A stretch of 64,000 bases of DNA from Eubacterium sp. (GTDB lineage: Bacteria; Bacillota; Clostridia; Lachnospirales; Lachnospiraceae). This document shows positions 17,778 through 28,325 of this stretch, piece by piece. Each line of letters opens with the position of its first letter. Within the stretch, counting starts at the first letter, position 1. A program made the position numbers and the translations under genes. The DNA lies in the NCBI GenBank assembly GCA_017614395.1, contig JAGABX010000111.1, positions 1 to 64,000 of the forward strand. The letters run 5' to 3'. The notes beneath the pieces are model-generated. The model saw nothing but the letters and a program-made list of their open reading frames with translations, did no database searches and was not told the DNA's origin.

Positions 17778-19307
17778 CTACTTTGACTTTCTCTCTAATT
17801 TAGCCATACGATGTTTGCGATGGTTGTGATAGTTATTGTGACCGTGAATGTGGTGGTGGAGATGAGTGATGTCCTCAATCCAGATTTTCGGATAAAACAG
17901 AATGAGCATCGGGAACAGCTCGAGACGTCCCGCCAGCATGTCGAAAATCATCACTATTTTGGAAAGAGGAGAGAAGAAATCAAAATTCCTCGTCGGCCCG
18001 ACGCCGCTGAGACCGGGACCTATGTTGTTCATAGTAGCGGCAACGCCGGTGAAATTGGTCTCGAAATCATGACCATCCAGTGAGACGAGGAACAAAGAGA
18101 CAATGAACAGCGCGATGTACGCTAAAAAGTAAACCGTTGTCGAGCGAACTGTCTCGTGGGTTAGCGGAGTGCCGTCAAATTTGATCTTGCGGATGGTTTT
18201 CGGGTGAATGTAGGAGATAATCTCCTTGATAACGCTCTTTACGAGCATGATGGCGCGGGAAACTTTCAGCCCGCCGCCTGTGGAACCGGCACAGGCACCA
18301 AGGAACATCAGCAGGATCAGGATGTATTTGGACAGAGAGGGCCATTGGTCGAAATCAGCGTTGGAAAATCCGGTAGTCGTCATGATGGAGCCGACCTGAA
18401 ATGAGGCTTTCTGAACCGCATCCCAGAAACCTGAGCACATATTGATAATATTTATCGTAATTATGGTTATTGCGGATATGATTATGATGAAATAGGCGCG
18501 TACCTCCTCCATCTGCCATGCTTTTTTGAATTTACGGTAAATAATATAGTAAAAAGCGTTGAAGTTTACACCGAACAGAATCATGAACACGATAATGATG
18601 TTCTGTTGCAGGATTGTGTAGTCCGCCAGACCGCTGTTGCGTACCGCGAAACCACCGGTTCCGGCGGTTCCAAACGACATTGTGAACGCGTCAAAAACTG
18701 GCATCCCTGTACACAAAAGAATCAGGATCATGGAGCCGGTCAGCCCCATGTATATGAAATAAAGAATACGGGCGGTTTCCTTCATGTGGGGAGCGAGCTT
18801 GCCTACATCAGGCCCCGGAGATTCGGCGCGCATCAGGTTGATAGTAGAGCCACCGGTCATCGGCAGGATCGCCATCAGGAATACGAGAACACCCATGCCT
18901 CCGATCCAGTGCGTAAATGAGCGCCAGAACAGGGATGCATGGGAGAGCGTGCTCAGATCACTGAGAATAGATGCACCTGTGGTGGTGAATCCGGAAACGA
19001 CTTCAAATATGGCGTTGATAAACGATGGTATCTCATCACTCAGGAAAAAGGGCAGAGCACCGAAAATACTCAATCCGATCCACGAGAGAGCGGTTGAGAC
19101 ACAGCCCTCCTTGAGATAAAACACATTTGATTTCGGCTTGCGGCGAGTCAGCATCAGACCGGTGATCAGACAAAGAGAGGCGGAGATGAGGAAATAGTAC
19201 CATTTGCCTTCGCCATATATAAAGTCGACAACGACCGGCATCAGCATCAGCACACCCTCGATGCCAAGCACGTACCCGACCACATATCTGATTATAGAAT
19301 AGTTCAT
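17778..19307 (-). CDS. trkH: Trk/Ktr potassium uptake channel subunit
   Basis: A 509-residue membrane protein of the TrkH/KtrB superfamily. The four selectivity-filter repeats are visible as TTTGASIL, GTAGTGGFA, MTTTGFSNAD and NNIGPGLSGVG, and the GGMGVLVFLMAILP block is characteristic of TrkH. It conducts K+ (with H+ or Na+) inward under control of the TrkA ring. The C-terminus ends in a His/Asn-rich cytoplasmic tail (HHHIHGHNNYHNHRKH), which is unusual and could bind metal. The ATG follows AGAAGGTGTG, 13 bp behind trkA in one operon. Confidence 0.93.
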   Translation of the reverse strand: MNYSIIRYVVGYVLGIEGVLMLMPVVVDFIYGEGKWYYFLISASLCLITGLMLTRRKPKSNVFYLKEGCVSTALSWIGLSIFGALPFFLSDEIPSFINAIFEVVSGFTTTGASILSDLSTLSHASLFWRSFTHWIGGMGVLVFLMAILPMTGGSTINLMRAESPGPDVGKLAPHMKETARILYFIYMGLTGSMILILLCTGMPVFDAFTMSFGTAGTGGFAVRNSGLADYTILQQNIIIVFMILFGVNFNAFYYIIYRKFKKAWQMEEVRAYFIIIISAITIITINIINMCSGFWDAVQKASFQVGSIMTTTGFSNADFDQWPSLSKYILILLMFLGACAGSTGGGLKVSRAIMLVKSVIKEIISYIHPKTIRKIKFDGTPLTHETVRSTTVYFLAYIALFIVSLFLVSLDGHDFETNFTGVAATMNNIGPGLSGVGPTRNFDFFSPLSKIVMIFDMLAGRLELFPMLILFYPKIWIEDITHLHHHIHGHNNYHNHRKHRMAKLERKSK

Positions 19308-19320
19308 TTATTCACACCTT

Positions 19321-20727
19321 CTATTTCTCAAGTATCTGATTTATATTGTCGTATCCGAGATTGGTCGTGACTATCATCACGGAATCCCCGACATGGATTC
19401 TGTCGCGACCGGAAGGGATTTTAATACTTCCTTTGCGATTGATTGTCGCGATCAAAACATTTTTCCTGATCTTGAGATCCTTCAGGTAAACCTCTGTTAT
19501 CGGTGAATCCTCAGTAATCGTGAATTCAACGGCCTCAACACGGTCGTTAAACATGTGATAGAGGGTTTCGACGTTGCTGCCCTTGGAGTTCATCAGCCCG
19601 CGAACATATGAGATTATCGCTTCTGCTATTATGTAGCGTGGGTAGATGACCGATCCGAGATCCATTCCGCGGATAACATCGCGGTAGTTGACGCGATTGA
19701 TTTTGGTTACAACCTTAACATCGTCGTTGACATTCATGGCGTGAAGAGCAAGCAGTATATTCTCCTCATCCACTCCGGTCAATGGTATGAAACTTTCAAC
19801 ATGTCTGATATTCTCCTCGTGCAGGAGTTCCTCAGAGGTTCCGTCGCCGTGTATAATAATTGCTTTGGGTAGAAGAATGCTGAGTTCCTCACAGCGCGCG
19901 CGGTTCTGCTCAATGATCTTGACTTCAATGCCCATATCGATCAACTGGTTTGCAAGGTAATATGCGGAGGTTCCGCCACCTATGATCATGCAGTCGGAGA
20001 CCTGCCTGGAGTCAAATCCAATGTATTCGAAAAAGTCACGCACATGCTCTTTTGATGAGACAAACGAAACCTGATCGCCGACCTCGATGTGGTCAAAACC
20101 CTTGGGGATAATGACCTCGTCGTCGCGTTCGATAACAGTGATCAGAAGGTCATGGGGGAGTTCTGAGCCAATCTCGGCTATGGTTTTGCCTACTAAAGGG
20201 TTGTCGTCGTAGACCTCAAATTTGACCATTTCGGCGCGCCCGTGCGCAAACGGATTGACCTCCAGAGCGTTAGGCTGATAGAGAAGTCTCGCGGTTTCCA
20301 TAGCGGTAGACAGTTCGGGATTAATTATCATGGTCAATCCCAGTTTCTCACGGAAATACTGTGCTTCCGAGGAGTAGTCAGGAGTGTGGACACGTGCGAA
20401 GGTCGCGCATTTGCTGACCTTGCTGGCAACAGAGCAGCAGAGCAGGTTCAGTTCGTCGTCCTCGGCTACGGCAATAAAAACATCTGCCTGCTGGATGCCG
20501 GCATCCATTAGGATTCCATAACGGGCACCGTTACCGATAATTCCCATAACGTCATAGTAGTTGGCTATTTCATTAACACGCGCCCGATCCTTATCGATGA
20601 TCGTGATGTCATGTCCCTCCTTGGAGAGACGCTCAACCAGTGTTGCGCCGACAGTTCCGCAACCGACTATGATGATGTTCAGGCCGTGTCGCTGTTCCGG
20701 GGTATGAAACAAGTTAAATAATCCCAT
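19321..20727 (-). CDS. trkA: Trk potassium uptake regulatory subunit
   Basis: A 468-residue cytoplasmic gating protein with two RCK units in tandem. The first Rossmann domain has GCGTVGATLVERL and a binding Asp in DITIIDKD. The second has GGGTSAYYLANQL. Each is followed by a TrkA-C domain. It binds NAD(H) or ATP and assembles as a ring on TrkH, encoded immediately downstream. A divergent intergenic region of about 250 bp separates it from glgP and carries one promoter for each direction. Confidence 0.94.
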   Translation of the reverse strand: MGLFNLFHTPEQRHGLNIIIVGCGTVGATLVERLSKEGHDITIIDKDRARVNEIANYYDVMGIIGNGARYGILMDAGIQQADVFIAVAEDDELNLLCCSVASKVSKCATFARVHTPDYSSEAQYFREKLGLTMIINPELSTAMETARLLYQPNALEVNPFAHGRAEMVKFEVYDDNPLVGKTIAEIGSELPHDLLITVIERDDEVIIPKGFDHIEVGDQVSFVSSKEHVRDFFEYIGFDSRQVSDCMIIGGGTSAYYLANQLIDMGIEVKIIEQNRARCEELSILLPKAIIIHGDGTSEELLHEENIRHVESFIPLTGVDEENILLALHAMNVNDDVKVVTKINRVNYRDVIRGMDLGSVIYPRYIIAEAIISYVRGLMNSKGSNVETLYHMFNDRVEAVEFTITEDSPITEVYLKDLKIRKNVLIATINRKGSIKIPSGRDRIHVGDSVMIVTTNLGYDNINQILEK

Positions 20728-20776
20728 CGCTCTACTCCTTGTTCGTATATGCGCAATGATTTTTGCGTTAAGTATA

Positions 20777-20804
20777 ACTATACTCTTTTTTCAGAATTTT
20801 GCAA
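20777..20804 (-). promoter_or_regulatory. promoter of trkA-trkH
   Basis: On the minus strand, TTGCAA (20804-20799), 16 bp, TATAGT (20782-20777), about 50 bp before the trkA ATG. It lies back-to-back with the glgP promoter. Confidence 0.5.
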
Positions 20805-20838
20805 GATATTTTTGCGCGTGAGTTTTTTCTTTTTATCG

Positions 20839-20867
20839 TTGCAGAGAATGAAAAAGTGTGGTATAAT
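20839..20867 (+). promoter_or_regulatory. glgP promoter (TTGC / TGG-TATAAT type)
   Basis: TTGCAG (20839-20844), 17 bp, perfect TATAAT (20862-20867) with TGG just upstream. A leader of about 100 nt follows, with no recognised riboswitch. Confidence 0.78.
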
Positions 20868-20975
20868 CGGTTTGTTGTGTTGGACTATTCGTTGACCGGA
20901 CAATATCGGTCAGACAATTCTGCAAGGTAAGAGTAGCCAACCGGATTTGCATAGTATTAGAGGAGGATTTTTACA

Positions 20976-23234
20976 ATGGTAAGTGAGATTTGTCAGAAGC
21001 TTTTTAAGAGAGACATCAACAAGTGTACGGACGAAGAGGTATATATCGCCCTGTTGCATTTGGTCAAGCGCGAGGCGAAGAAAAAGGAGGTTGACCTGAA
21101 AAAAGAGAAAAAGAAGCTCTACTATATCTCTGCGGAATTTCTCATCGGCCGCCTGATCGGAAACAACCTGATCAATCTCGGATTGTGGAGTGAGGTGCGC
21201 AAAGAATTGCGCATAAAGGGAAAATCGTTGGCCAATATCCTCGAGCGTGAGCCGGAACCGTCACTCGGAAACGGCGGACTCGGTCGGTTGGCTGCATGTT
21301 TTCTCGACTCAATAGCTACATTGGGGCTACCCGGTGACGGTATCGGACTTTGCTACCATGAAGGCCTGTTTTATCAGAAATTCAAACGCAACCGCCAGAT
21401 GGAGTACCCGAACGCATGGCGTGAGAAACGGTCGGTTTTGGGCAGGAGTGTCCGCAAATTCCCTGTGAGCTTCGGTGGATTTCAGGTTAACGCGGTCATG
21501 TATGATATACTGATCACCGGTTATGAGAACAGGACAAACCGTCTGCACTTGTTCGATATGGATTCGATCGATCCGTCAATCATTGAGAAGGGCATTCAGT
21601 TTGATAAGTCGAATGTGCGCAAAAATCTCACACTTTTTCTGTACCCGGATGACAGTGATGATGCAGGCCGCCTGTTGCGCGTTTATCAGCAGTATTTCAT
21701 GGTCAGTGCCGGTGCGCAGCTGATTCTTGCGGAGGCAAGGGAACGAGGTTCCAATATACATGATTTAGCCGACTATGTGGCGATACAGATAAATGATACG
21801 CATCCGTCCATGGTCATTCCCGAACTGATTCGGCTCCTGATGGAGGAGGATGATATGACCTGGGAGGAGGCAACGGGAATCGTCACCGAAATATGCGCAT
21901 ACACCAACCATACAATTCTTGCTGAGGCATTAGAAAAATGGCCGAGGAAATTCATACAGAAGGTTGCGCCGCAGATAGTGCCGATCATCGATCGCCTGAA
22001 CAAAGACGTGACGGGGAAATATGACAAACCCGAGTTGGCGATAATAGATAATGAGAACCGTATCCATATGGCTAAAATGGATATGCATTACGGCCACAGC
22101 ATCAACGGTGTTGCGGCATTGCATACTGAGATCCTGAAAAAGAGCGAGCTCAAGGATTTTTATGAGATATATCCGGAAAAATTCAATAACAAGACTAACG
22201 GAATCACGTTCAGACGCTGGCTGATTGAATGCAACAGACCACTTACTCATTTTCTTGATGAGTTGATAGGAACGGGTTACAAAAAGGACGCAACCGAACT
22301 GAAAAAGCTCATGGATCACGTGAATGAGGATCGCACGATGAAAAAGATCCTTGAGATCAAACGCAAAAAGAAGCTCGAGCTTGTGTACTATCTACGTCAC
22401 ACTATGCGCGTGGATGTGGATCCTAATTCGATTTTCGACATTCAGGTAAAACGTTTGCATGAATACAAGAGGCAGCAGCTCAACTGTCTCTATGTTATCA
22501 GGAAATACCTCGAGATCAAGCGCGGGAAAAAGCCGGGGCGCAAACTTACTGTTATTTTCGGGGCCAAGGCGGCACCGGCATATACCATTGCCAAGGACAT
22601 CATTCATCTGATTCTGTGTCTGCAGAAACTGATCGAGAAGGACAAGGAGGTTCGTCCGTATCTGCAGGTGATCATGTTGGAGAACTACAATGTTACGTTA
22701 GCCGAGCGCGTTATACCTGCATGTGACATCTCGGAGCAGATATCTCTCGCAAGTCAGGAGGCAAGTGGAACCGGAAACATGAAATTCATGCTGAACGGAG
22801 CGGTTACTCTCGGAACCGAGGACGGCGCGAATGTTGAGATTCACGAACTGGTCGGGGATGACAATATTTACATATTCGGAGAGGATTCCCAGACTGTTAT
22901 TGACCGCTACGCGCGTGGTGATTACCGGTCTATCGATTACTATGGGAAGAACCCTGTGCTCAAGGAGTGTGTAGATTTCATCGTATGTAAACCAATGCTG
23001 AAGATTGGTGATAAAAAGCAGTTGGGACGTTTATATAATGAACTTTTGTCCAAGGATTGGTTCATGACATTCCCGGATTTTGACAGTTATTGTGCAACTA
23101 GGGAGAGAGCGATTGCAGATTATGAGGATCGACGCGGCTGGGCGAAGAAAATGATTACAAATATCGCAAATGCGGGCTTTTTCTCGTCTGACAGGACAAT
23201 CGAAGAGTATAACAAAGATATTTGGAAACTCTGA
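20976..23234 (+). CDS. glgP: glycogen/starch alpha-glucan phosphorylase
   Basis: Releases glucose-1-phosphate from the ends of glycogen or maltodextrin by phosphorolysis, with PLP as cofactor. The 752-residue length is slightly shorter than the ~800-830 of enteric enzymes and fits clostridial forms. It shows [38 protein letters not shown], the NGITFRRWL segment, and the PLP lysine K603 in [17 protein letters not shown]. The ATG follows AGAGGAGG. No other glycogen gene is adjacent, so it is a monocistronic unit with its own promoter. Confidence 0.95.
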   Translation: MVSEICQKLFKRDINKCTDEEVYIALLHLVKREAKKKEVDLKKEKKKLYYISAEFLIGRLIGNNLINLGLWSEVRKELRIKGKSLANILEREPEPSLGNGGLGRLAACFLDSIATLGLPGDGIGLCYHEGLFYQKFKRNRQMEYPNAWREKRSVLGRSVRKFPVSFGGFQVNAVMYDILITGYENRTNRLHLFDMDSIDPSIIEKGIQFDKSNVRKNLTLFLYPDDSDDAGRLLRVYQQYFMVSAGAQLILAEARERGSNIHDLADYVAIQINDTHPSMVIPELIRLLMEEDDMTWEEATGIVTEICAYTNHTILAEALEKWPRKFIQKVAPQIVPIIDRLNKDVTGKYDKPELAIIDNENRIHMAKMDMHYGHSINGVAALHTEILKKSELKDFYEIYPEKFNNKTNGITFRRWLIECNRPLTHFLDELIGTGYKKDATELKKLMDHVNEDRTMKKILEIKRKKKLELVYYLRHTMRVDVDPNSIFDIQVKRLHEYKRQQLNCLYVIRKYLEIKRGKKPGRKLTVIFGAKAAPAYTIAKDIIHLILCLQKLIEKDKEVRPYLQVIMLENYNVTLAERVIPACDISEQISLASQEASGTGNMKFMLNGAVTLGTEDGANVEIHELVGDDNIYIFGEDSQTVIDRYARGDYRSIDYYGKNPVLKECVDFIVCKPMLKIGDKKQLGRLYNELLSKDWFMTFPDFDSYCATRERAIADYEDRRGWAKKMITNIANAGFFSSDRTIEEYNKDIWKL

Positions 23235-23262
23235 CGGGTGCTGAAAAAAATCAAATTAGGTA

Positions 23263-23291
23263 TTGACCAATGGTCATTTTTGTGATAGACT
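23263..23291 (+). promoter_or_regulatory. promoter and TetR-type operator of MMPL operon
   Basis: TTGACC (23263-23268), 17 bp, TAGACT (23286-23291). The palindrome TGACC-AAT-GGTCA (23264-23276) overlaps the -35 and spacer, so a bound repressor would block RNA polymerase. The TetR gene closing this operon is the natural candidate. Confidence 0.65.
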
Positions 23292-23308
23292 ACCAATATC
23301 ATGAAAAA

Positions 23309-23321
23309 TGACCGTTGTTCA
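23309..23321 (+). promoter_or_regulatory. second, weaker TetR-type operator half
   Basis: TGACC-GTT-GTTCA repeats the first operator with one arm mismatch, 45 bp downstream (about four helical turns). It lies in the untranslated leader of the MMPL gene. Confidence 0.45.
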
Positions 23322-23360
23322 TTTTGGTCCATTTTAGTCAAAAGACAGGAGGAAAAGCAA

Positions 23361-25439
23361 GTGGGTGTTAAGTATGGTAGATTTATCGCGAAGCACAGAA
23401 AATTGATCATCCTGTTCGCGATACTTCTGCTGATCCCGACAGGGATCGGTTATATCTCGACCAAGATCAATTATGATGTTCTCAGTTACCTTCCGAAATC
23501 GCTGGAAACGGTTTACGGACAGGACATCATGGTGGATGAGTTCGGGATGGGCGCGTTCTCGATGGTTATTGTTGAGAACATGGATAACAAGGATGTTCAG
23601 AAGCTGAAAAAGGAGATCGAACAGGTTGATCATGTAGAGCAGGTTTTATGGTATGATGATGCGCTCGACATCACGGTTCCCGTGGAAATGCTGCCTGATG
23701 AACTCCGGAATGCGCTTTTTACGGATAATGCAACTATGATGATCGCGTTGTTCGACAATACGACATCAACTGAATCGACGATGGAGGCCGTACAGAATAT
23801 ACGTAACGTGGTATCGGGCAGGGCCTTCGTCAGCGGAATGTCGGCAATCGTAACTGATATAAAGAGCCTGGCTCTCAACGAGATGCCGATTTATGTATTG
23901 GTTGCAGTGGCTTTGACGCTTATCATCCTGCTGATAACGACAGATTCTTTAATAACGGGTGTGATTTTCCTCGGCGGAATCGGAGTTGCAGTGGTTTACA
24001 ACATGGGCACCAATATCTTTATGGGGCAGATTTCCTATCTGACGCAGGCTATCGCGGCTATATTGCAGCTCGGCGTCACGATGGACTATTCCATCTTTTT
24101 ATTGGAGAGTTACCGCGAATGCAAGGAAAAGTACCCCGGCGACAACCAGCGGGCAATGGCACACGCTATTTCAAATACATTGAAGAGCGTTACCTCCAGT
24201 TCAATTACGACCATTGCGGGATTTTTAGCACTGTGTTTTATGACGTTCGGACTCGGCCTGGATATGGGTATTGTCATGGCGAAGGGCGTTGTGATGGGCG
24301 TAATCGTCTGCATAACGTTTTTGCCGGCGCTTGTGCTGTGCTGTGACAAGGCGATAGAGAAAACCTCGCATCGGAGTTTTATGCCGTCGTTCAGACGGAC
24401 ATCCAAGGTTATCCACAAGGGATGGCTCGTGCTTTTTATACTTTTTCTCGTGATTCTGCCTATTGCGTGGTACGGAAACGCGAATTACCACACGACCTAC
24501 GGCATCGCGGATTCATTGCCGCAGGATCTGCCGTCGGCTATCGCGAATAAAAAGCTCGATGAGGATTTTCATATGAATAACATGCATATCCTCATGCTGC
24601 CGAAGGATATGGAGAGCAAGACGAAAAAGGAGATCAATGACAAGATCAAAAAAGTAGACGGCGTCAAATGGGTGTTAGGTATCAGTTCAATCGTAGGCGA
24701 GAAGCTGCCTGAGGATATGATACCTGACAGGCTGCGTGAAAAGCTGTCGGGTGACGAGCACGAGATTGAGTTTATCTGTTCGAATTTCAGGACGTCAACT
24801 GACGAGGTTAATGAACAGGTAGGCGAGATAAATGATATTATTAAGGGTTATGATGAGCGCGCCATGATCATCGGTGAGGCTCCGCTGACCACGGATTTGC
24901 GGGAAACGACGATAGTGGATATCAGGAATGTCAATATCGTGTCTATAGGATTCATTTTCCTGATCATTATGTTTACCTTCCGGTCGTTGATCCTGCCGGT
25001 TATTCTCGTGGCTGTTATCGAGGTCGCGATACTGATAAACATGGGGCTCCCGTTCTATATGGGGGACGATGTCTCGTTTGTCGCAAGTATCGTTATAGGT
25101 ACGATCCAGCTCGGCTCGACGGTTGATTATGCGATTCTGATGACGAGCCGATACCAGAAGGAACGACTGGAGAGGCACAAAAGCAAGCACGAGGCTGTGG
25201 CGATCGCGCATCACACTTCCGTGAAGTCGATACTGACCTCGGGACTCATACTGTTTGCTGCGACGTTTGGCGTGGCAGTGGTTACGAATATTGACCTGAT
25301 CGATTCTATCTGTTCGATGCTGGCGCGTGGTGCAGCGATCAGTACGGTTTGCGTAATTCTGTTCCTGCCGTCGATGTTGATGGTTTTTGATAAGTTGATA
25401 TGCAAGCTGACGTGGAGTATGCGAAAGATTGATTGGTAA
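23361..25439 (+). CDS. MMPL/RND-superfamily membrane transporter
   Basis: A 692-residue protein with the duplicated RND layout: one helix (KLIILFAILLLIPTGIGYI), an extracellular domain, five more helices, then the whole set repeated. The two helix-4-like motifs GVTMDYSIFLLESYRE and GSTVDYAILMTSRYQKE carry the Asp-Tyr pairs expected for proton coupling in MmpL proteins. It exports an unknown lipid or hydrophobic molecule. The GTG at 23361 follows AGGAGG. The in-frame ATG at 23301 lies inside the operator region and is rejected. It is the first gene of an operon with a secreted helical protein and a TetR regulator. Confidence 0.85.
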   Translation: MGVKYGRFIAKHRKLIILFAILLLIPTGIGYISTKINYDVLSYLPKSLETVYGQDIMVDEFGMGAFSMVIVENMDNKDVQKLKKEIEQVDHVEQVLWYDDALDITVPVEMLPDELRNALFTDNATMMIALFDNTTSTESTMEAVQNIRNVVSGRAFVSGMSAIVTDIKSLALNEMPIYVLVAVALTLIILLITTDSLITGVIFLGGIGVAVVYNMGTNIFMGQISYLTQAIAAILQLGVTMDYSIFLLESYRECKEKYPGDNQRAMAHAISNTLKSVTSSSITTIAGFLALCFMTFGLGLDMGIVMAKGVVMGVIVCITFLPALVLCCDKAIEKTSHRSFMPSFRRTSKVIHKGWLVLFILFLVILPIAWYGNANYHTTYGIADSLPQDLPSAIANKKLDEDFHMNNMHILMLPKDMESKTKKEINDKIKKVDGVKWVLGISSIVGEKLPEDMIPDRLREKLSGDEHEIEFICSNFRTSTDEVNEQVGEINDIIKGYDERAMIIGEAPLTTDLRETTIVDIRNVNIVSIGFIFLIIMFTFRSLILPVILVAVIEVAILINMGLPFYMGDDVSFVASIVIGTIQLGSTVDYAILMTSRYQKERLERHKSKHEAVAIAHHTSVKSILTSGLILFAATFGVAVVTNIDLIDSICSMLARGAAISTVCVILFLPSMLMVFDKLICKLTWSMRKIDW

Positions 25440-25469
25440 CTATAGTGATGTAAACAAGGAGGAAATGAG

Positions 25470-27590
25470 ATGAAAAAAACTATCAGACGCATGTTGTGCG
25501 GAGTGCTGGCGGTGAGCCTGGGACTGGCTCTGGCTACGCCGGTTACCGGTTACGCTCAGGTAAAGAAGATTGAATCCGTGTATGTGATCGCCAATCCGGA
25601 CGGCTCGACCAAGAGCATCACGGTTTCGGATCAATTACAGGGGGCAGGCGCAGAGACCGGAACACTGAAGGATGTGTCGGATCTGACTGATATCAAAAAT
25701 GTCAAGGGCGATGAGGAGTTCGACCAGAGCGGACAGAATCTGACATGGAACCTGAACGGCGCTGATATTTTTTATCAGGGCAAGACTGAAAAAGAACTGC
25801 CGGTTTCAGTGAATATCAAATATGAGTTAGACGGGACGGAGATGTCTGCGCAGGATTTAGTGGGAAAAAGCGGCAAACTCAAGATCACGGTCGGTTATGA
25901 GAATAAAACCGGGAAAATTGAAAATATTAACGGCAAAGACACCAAGATCGTGACTCCGTTTCTCATGGCTACGGGTTTGATACTCAGCAATGAGCATTTC
26001 TCGAATGTGAATCTGGATGACGGTGGCAAGGTCATAGATGACGGATCCAAGAGCATCGTTATTTGCGTGGGTATGCCGGGACTTATGGACAGCCTGAATC
26101 TCAGCAAGAAAATGAAAGACAAGATCGGTGACAAGATCAAGGATGAGATCGTCATAACCTGTGATACGACAGATTTTGAGATGAAGAATACGTTTACTCT
26201 GGCGAGCGCTAACCTGCTCAATTCGATCATCGGTGACGATGATGAAGATTCGATTATTGACATGGATGAGATAGACGACAAGATCGAAGAATTAGATGAT
26301 GCCGTTGAAAAGCTGGATGACGGCGCCAATGATGTGGAAAACGGCGCGAAAAAGCTGAGTAACGGTACCGGAAAGCTTGCCAAAGGAATCAATAAGTATG
26401 TCAATGACGGTGTGAAAAAGCTGACTGCCGGGATAAAAAAACTCGGTGAAAATGCCCCGAAGCTGAAAAAGGGAGTAGGTAAATATGTTAACGGCGTGGA
26501 TTCATTCGCGGACGGAGTCAAGGCGTATGTGAACGGATCTTCACAGCTGACTGACGGAATCAAAACGTTGTCCTCCACATTGCTCAGCACCGATACATCC
26601 CAGCTGACGGAACTGATTTCCGGGGTTGAGGCTTTTTCTCAGGGGATAGCGGCTGCTACAAACGAGGATGACCTGAACAAGCTGTCAAACGGCGCAAACA
26701 GCGTCTCCGAAGGTATAGGAACGGTAAACAGCGGGCTGGCCAGCCTGAAGGACAGTTACAGCAACAATGATGCCGTTATAACCGGATTGGAAACAGCGTT
26801 GGCTGCCAATCAGAAGGTTTTAGAAGGATTGAAGGCGGCAAAGGCCGGAGGAGCTCAGGGACTTGATACCGCGATCGCCACATTGGAACAGACAACAGCG
26901 GGAGAAAAAACCGCAATCGAGAGTCTGAAGAAATTGACGGAAGGCCAGAAGGCAGGAGTAGACAAGCTGGTTACCGCTACATCCGCTGACGGTGAGTTGC
27001 GCAGTGGCGCCGAGTCGGTGGCAAACGGTGTGAAAACGCTCACAACGGGTCTCATCTCTATGTCAAGCAATGAGAACGTACAGAAGCTGAAGACGGGTGT
27101 TGCGAAGATTACCGCAATGATTCCGCTACTGATTGCGGGCGTAAAGAAACTGCAGGACGGTGCCGTGAAGCTGTCAGCTAATGACAAAAAACTCCTTGCA
27201 GGCGCGGATGCCCTGAAAAAGGCGGGAAATACAATGCGTTCATCAATCAAAAAGCTCGGCGGCGGTATGACGCAACTGACGGAAGGCGCTGAGAAGTTAG
27301 AGAGTGCCAGCAATGATGTTGTTAAGGGTGCAGATTCCCTGAACAAAGGCACAGGCAAATTGTTTGACGGCACGAAAAAACTCAGTGACGGTTTCTCCAA
27401 GTTCCGTAAAAAAGCTGTAGATAAACTGCTTGATTTCTATCAATCCGATATCAGGGATTTGGTTGATTCTCTGGAGGAAACTATTGATCAGGGTAAGGAA
27501 TACAAGAGTTTTTCAGGTATCGATGCCGGTATGGACGGCGAGGTTAAATTCATCATCGAAACTGAAGCGGTAAAGGCGGATGATGTTTAA
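25470..27590 (+). CDS. secreted helical-repeat protein, YhgE/Pip-like
   Basis: A 706-residue exported protein. The signal peptide MKKTIRRMLCGVLAVSLGLA is followed by a likely cleavage after GYA near residue 30. A folded N-terminal region of about 200 residues is followed by long stretches of the pattern L-x2-G-A-x2-L-x2-G. Examples are LDDGANDVENGAKKLSNGTG and LESASNDVVKGADSLNKGTG. This is the helical repeat seen in YhgE/phage-infection-protein relatives and in MMPL partner proteins. There is no C-terminal membrane helix or sorting signal. Its place between the MMPL exporter and the TetR gene suggests a periplasm-side partner of the exporter. Function unknown. Confidence 0.72.
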   Translation: MKKTIRRMLCGVLAVSLGLALATPVTGYAQVKKIESVYVIANPDGSTKSITVSDQLQGAGAETGTLKDVSDLTDIKNVKGDEEFDQSGQNLTWNLNGADIFYQGKTEKELPVSVNIKYELDGTEMSAQDLVGKSGKLKITVGYENKTGKIENINGKDTKIVTPFLMATGLILSNEHFSNVNLDDGGKVIDDGSKSIVICVGMPGLMDSLNLSKKMKDKIGDKIKDEIVITCDTTDFEMKNTFTLASANLLNSIIGDDDEDSIIDMDEIDDKIEELDDAVEKLDDGANDVENGAKKLSNGTGKLAKGINKYVNDGVKKLTAGIKKLGENAPKLKKGVGKYVNGVDSFADGVKAYVNGSSQLTDGIKTLSSTLLSTDTSQLTELISGVEAFSQGIAAATNEDDLNKLSNGANSVSEGIGTVNSGLASLKDSYSNNDAVITGLETALAANQKVLEGLKAAKAGGAQGLDTAIATLEQTTAGEKTAIESLKKLTEGQKAGVDKLVTATSADGELRSGAESVANGVKTLTTGLISMSSNENVQKLKTGVAKITAMIPLLIAGVKKLQDGAVKLSANDKKLLAGADALKKAGNTMRSSIKKLGGGMTQLTEGAEKLESASNDVVKGADSLNKGTGKLFDGTKKLSDGFSKFRKKAVDKLLDFYQSDIRDLVDSLEETIDQGKEYKSFSGIDAGMDGEVKFIIETEAVKADDV

Positions 27591-28246
27591 TGAGCAAGTT
27601 AGATGAAAAGAAAAAGAAAAAAAGGGAGGCACTGTTTACAGCAGCGTTTCACCTTTTCAACACGAAGGGGATACGTCAAACTTCGATTTCGGACATTGCG
27701 CAGGAAGCTTCGGTTGCAAAAGGTACGTTTTATCTGTATTTCAAGGATAAATTTGACCTGCGTGACAAGCTGATTGCGGAGAAGGCTTCGCAGATTCTGA
27801 TGCAGGCTGCCGATGAAACCCGGCTGGATATCAACCGGATGGATAATAAATCCCTTGAGGATGAGATTATCGAGCTTGTCGACGTGATTCTCGATCGTAT
27901 GGAACGTGAGCCTCAGCTGTTGAGGTTCATAACCAAAAACCTCAGCTGGGGGGCATTCAGGCACATCTCCATAGAGGATGGGGAACGTGAGAGCATGCCC
28001 TTCTATGATGGGTATCATCGCATGATCGCGAATTCCGGCAGAAAGATAAAGAATCCCGATCTGATGCTTTTTATGATAGTTGAGCTCGTAAGCGGGTGCT
28101 GCTATCAGGTAATACTGCATGGACAGCCTGTTTCACTGGCTGATCTGAAAGGACCGTTATATCAGGCAATCAGAGGTATCATCAGAGATCAGGAGGAGGC
28201 CGGTGAAGCGGGGGTTGAGAATAAGAAAATTCGCGTGGCCGGTTGA
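27590..28246 (+). CDS. TetR/AcrR-family repressor
   Basis: A 218-residue regulator. The N-terminal helix-turn-helix ISDIAQEASVAKGTFYLYFKDK (split here as ISDIAQEASVAKG and TFYLYFKDK) lies near residues 32-55, after a lysine-rich start (KLDEKKKKKREALFTAAF). The rest is an all-helical ligand domain without a recognised subfamily. The ATG shares one base with the preceding stop (TAATG), so it is translationally coupled to the MMPL operon. The paired TGACC/GGTCA sites at that operon's promoter are its probable operators. Confidence 0.9.
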   Translation: MSKLDEKKKKKREALFTAAFHLFNTKGIRQTSISDIAQEASVAKGTFYLYFKDKFDLRDKLIAEKASQILMQAADETRLDINRMDNKSLEDEIIELVDVILDRMEREPQLLRFITKNLSWGAFRHISIEDGERESMPFYDGYHRMIANSGRKIKNPDLMLFMIVELVSGCCYQVILHGQPVSLADLKGPLYQAIRGIIRDQEEAGEAGVENKKIRVAG

Positions 28247-28325
28247 TTGTTTCACCCGGGAGCAAAGATTATGGATTATCCAAATGCATTTGTTCGCAGA
28301 TTTCTGAATGCTTAGGGAGTGTCAA

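Noticed and set aside
25895..27400. Minus-strand frames of 231 and 181 codons opposite the helical-repeat protein.
   Set aside because: They are antisense of a repetitive gene with normal sense-strand signals, and they are Ser/Pro/Phe-rich as expected from reversed repeats.
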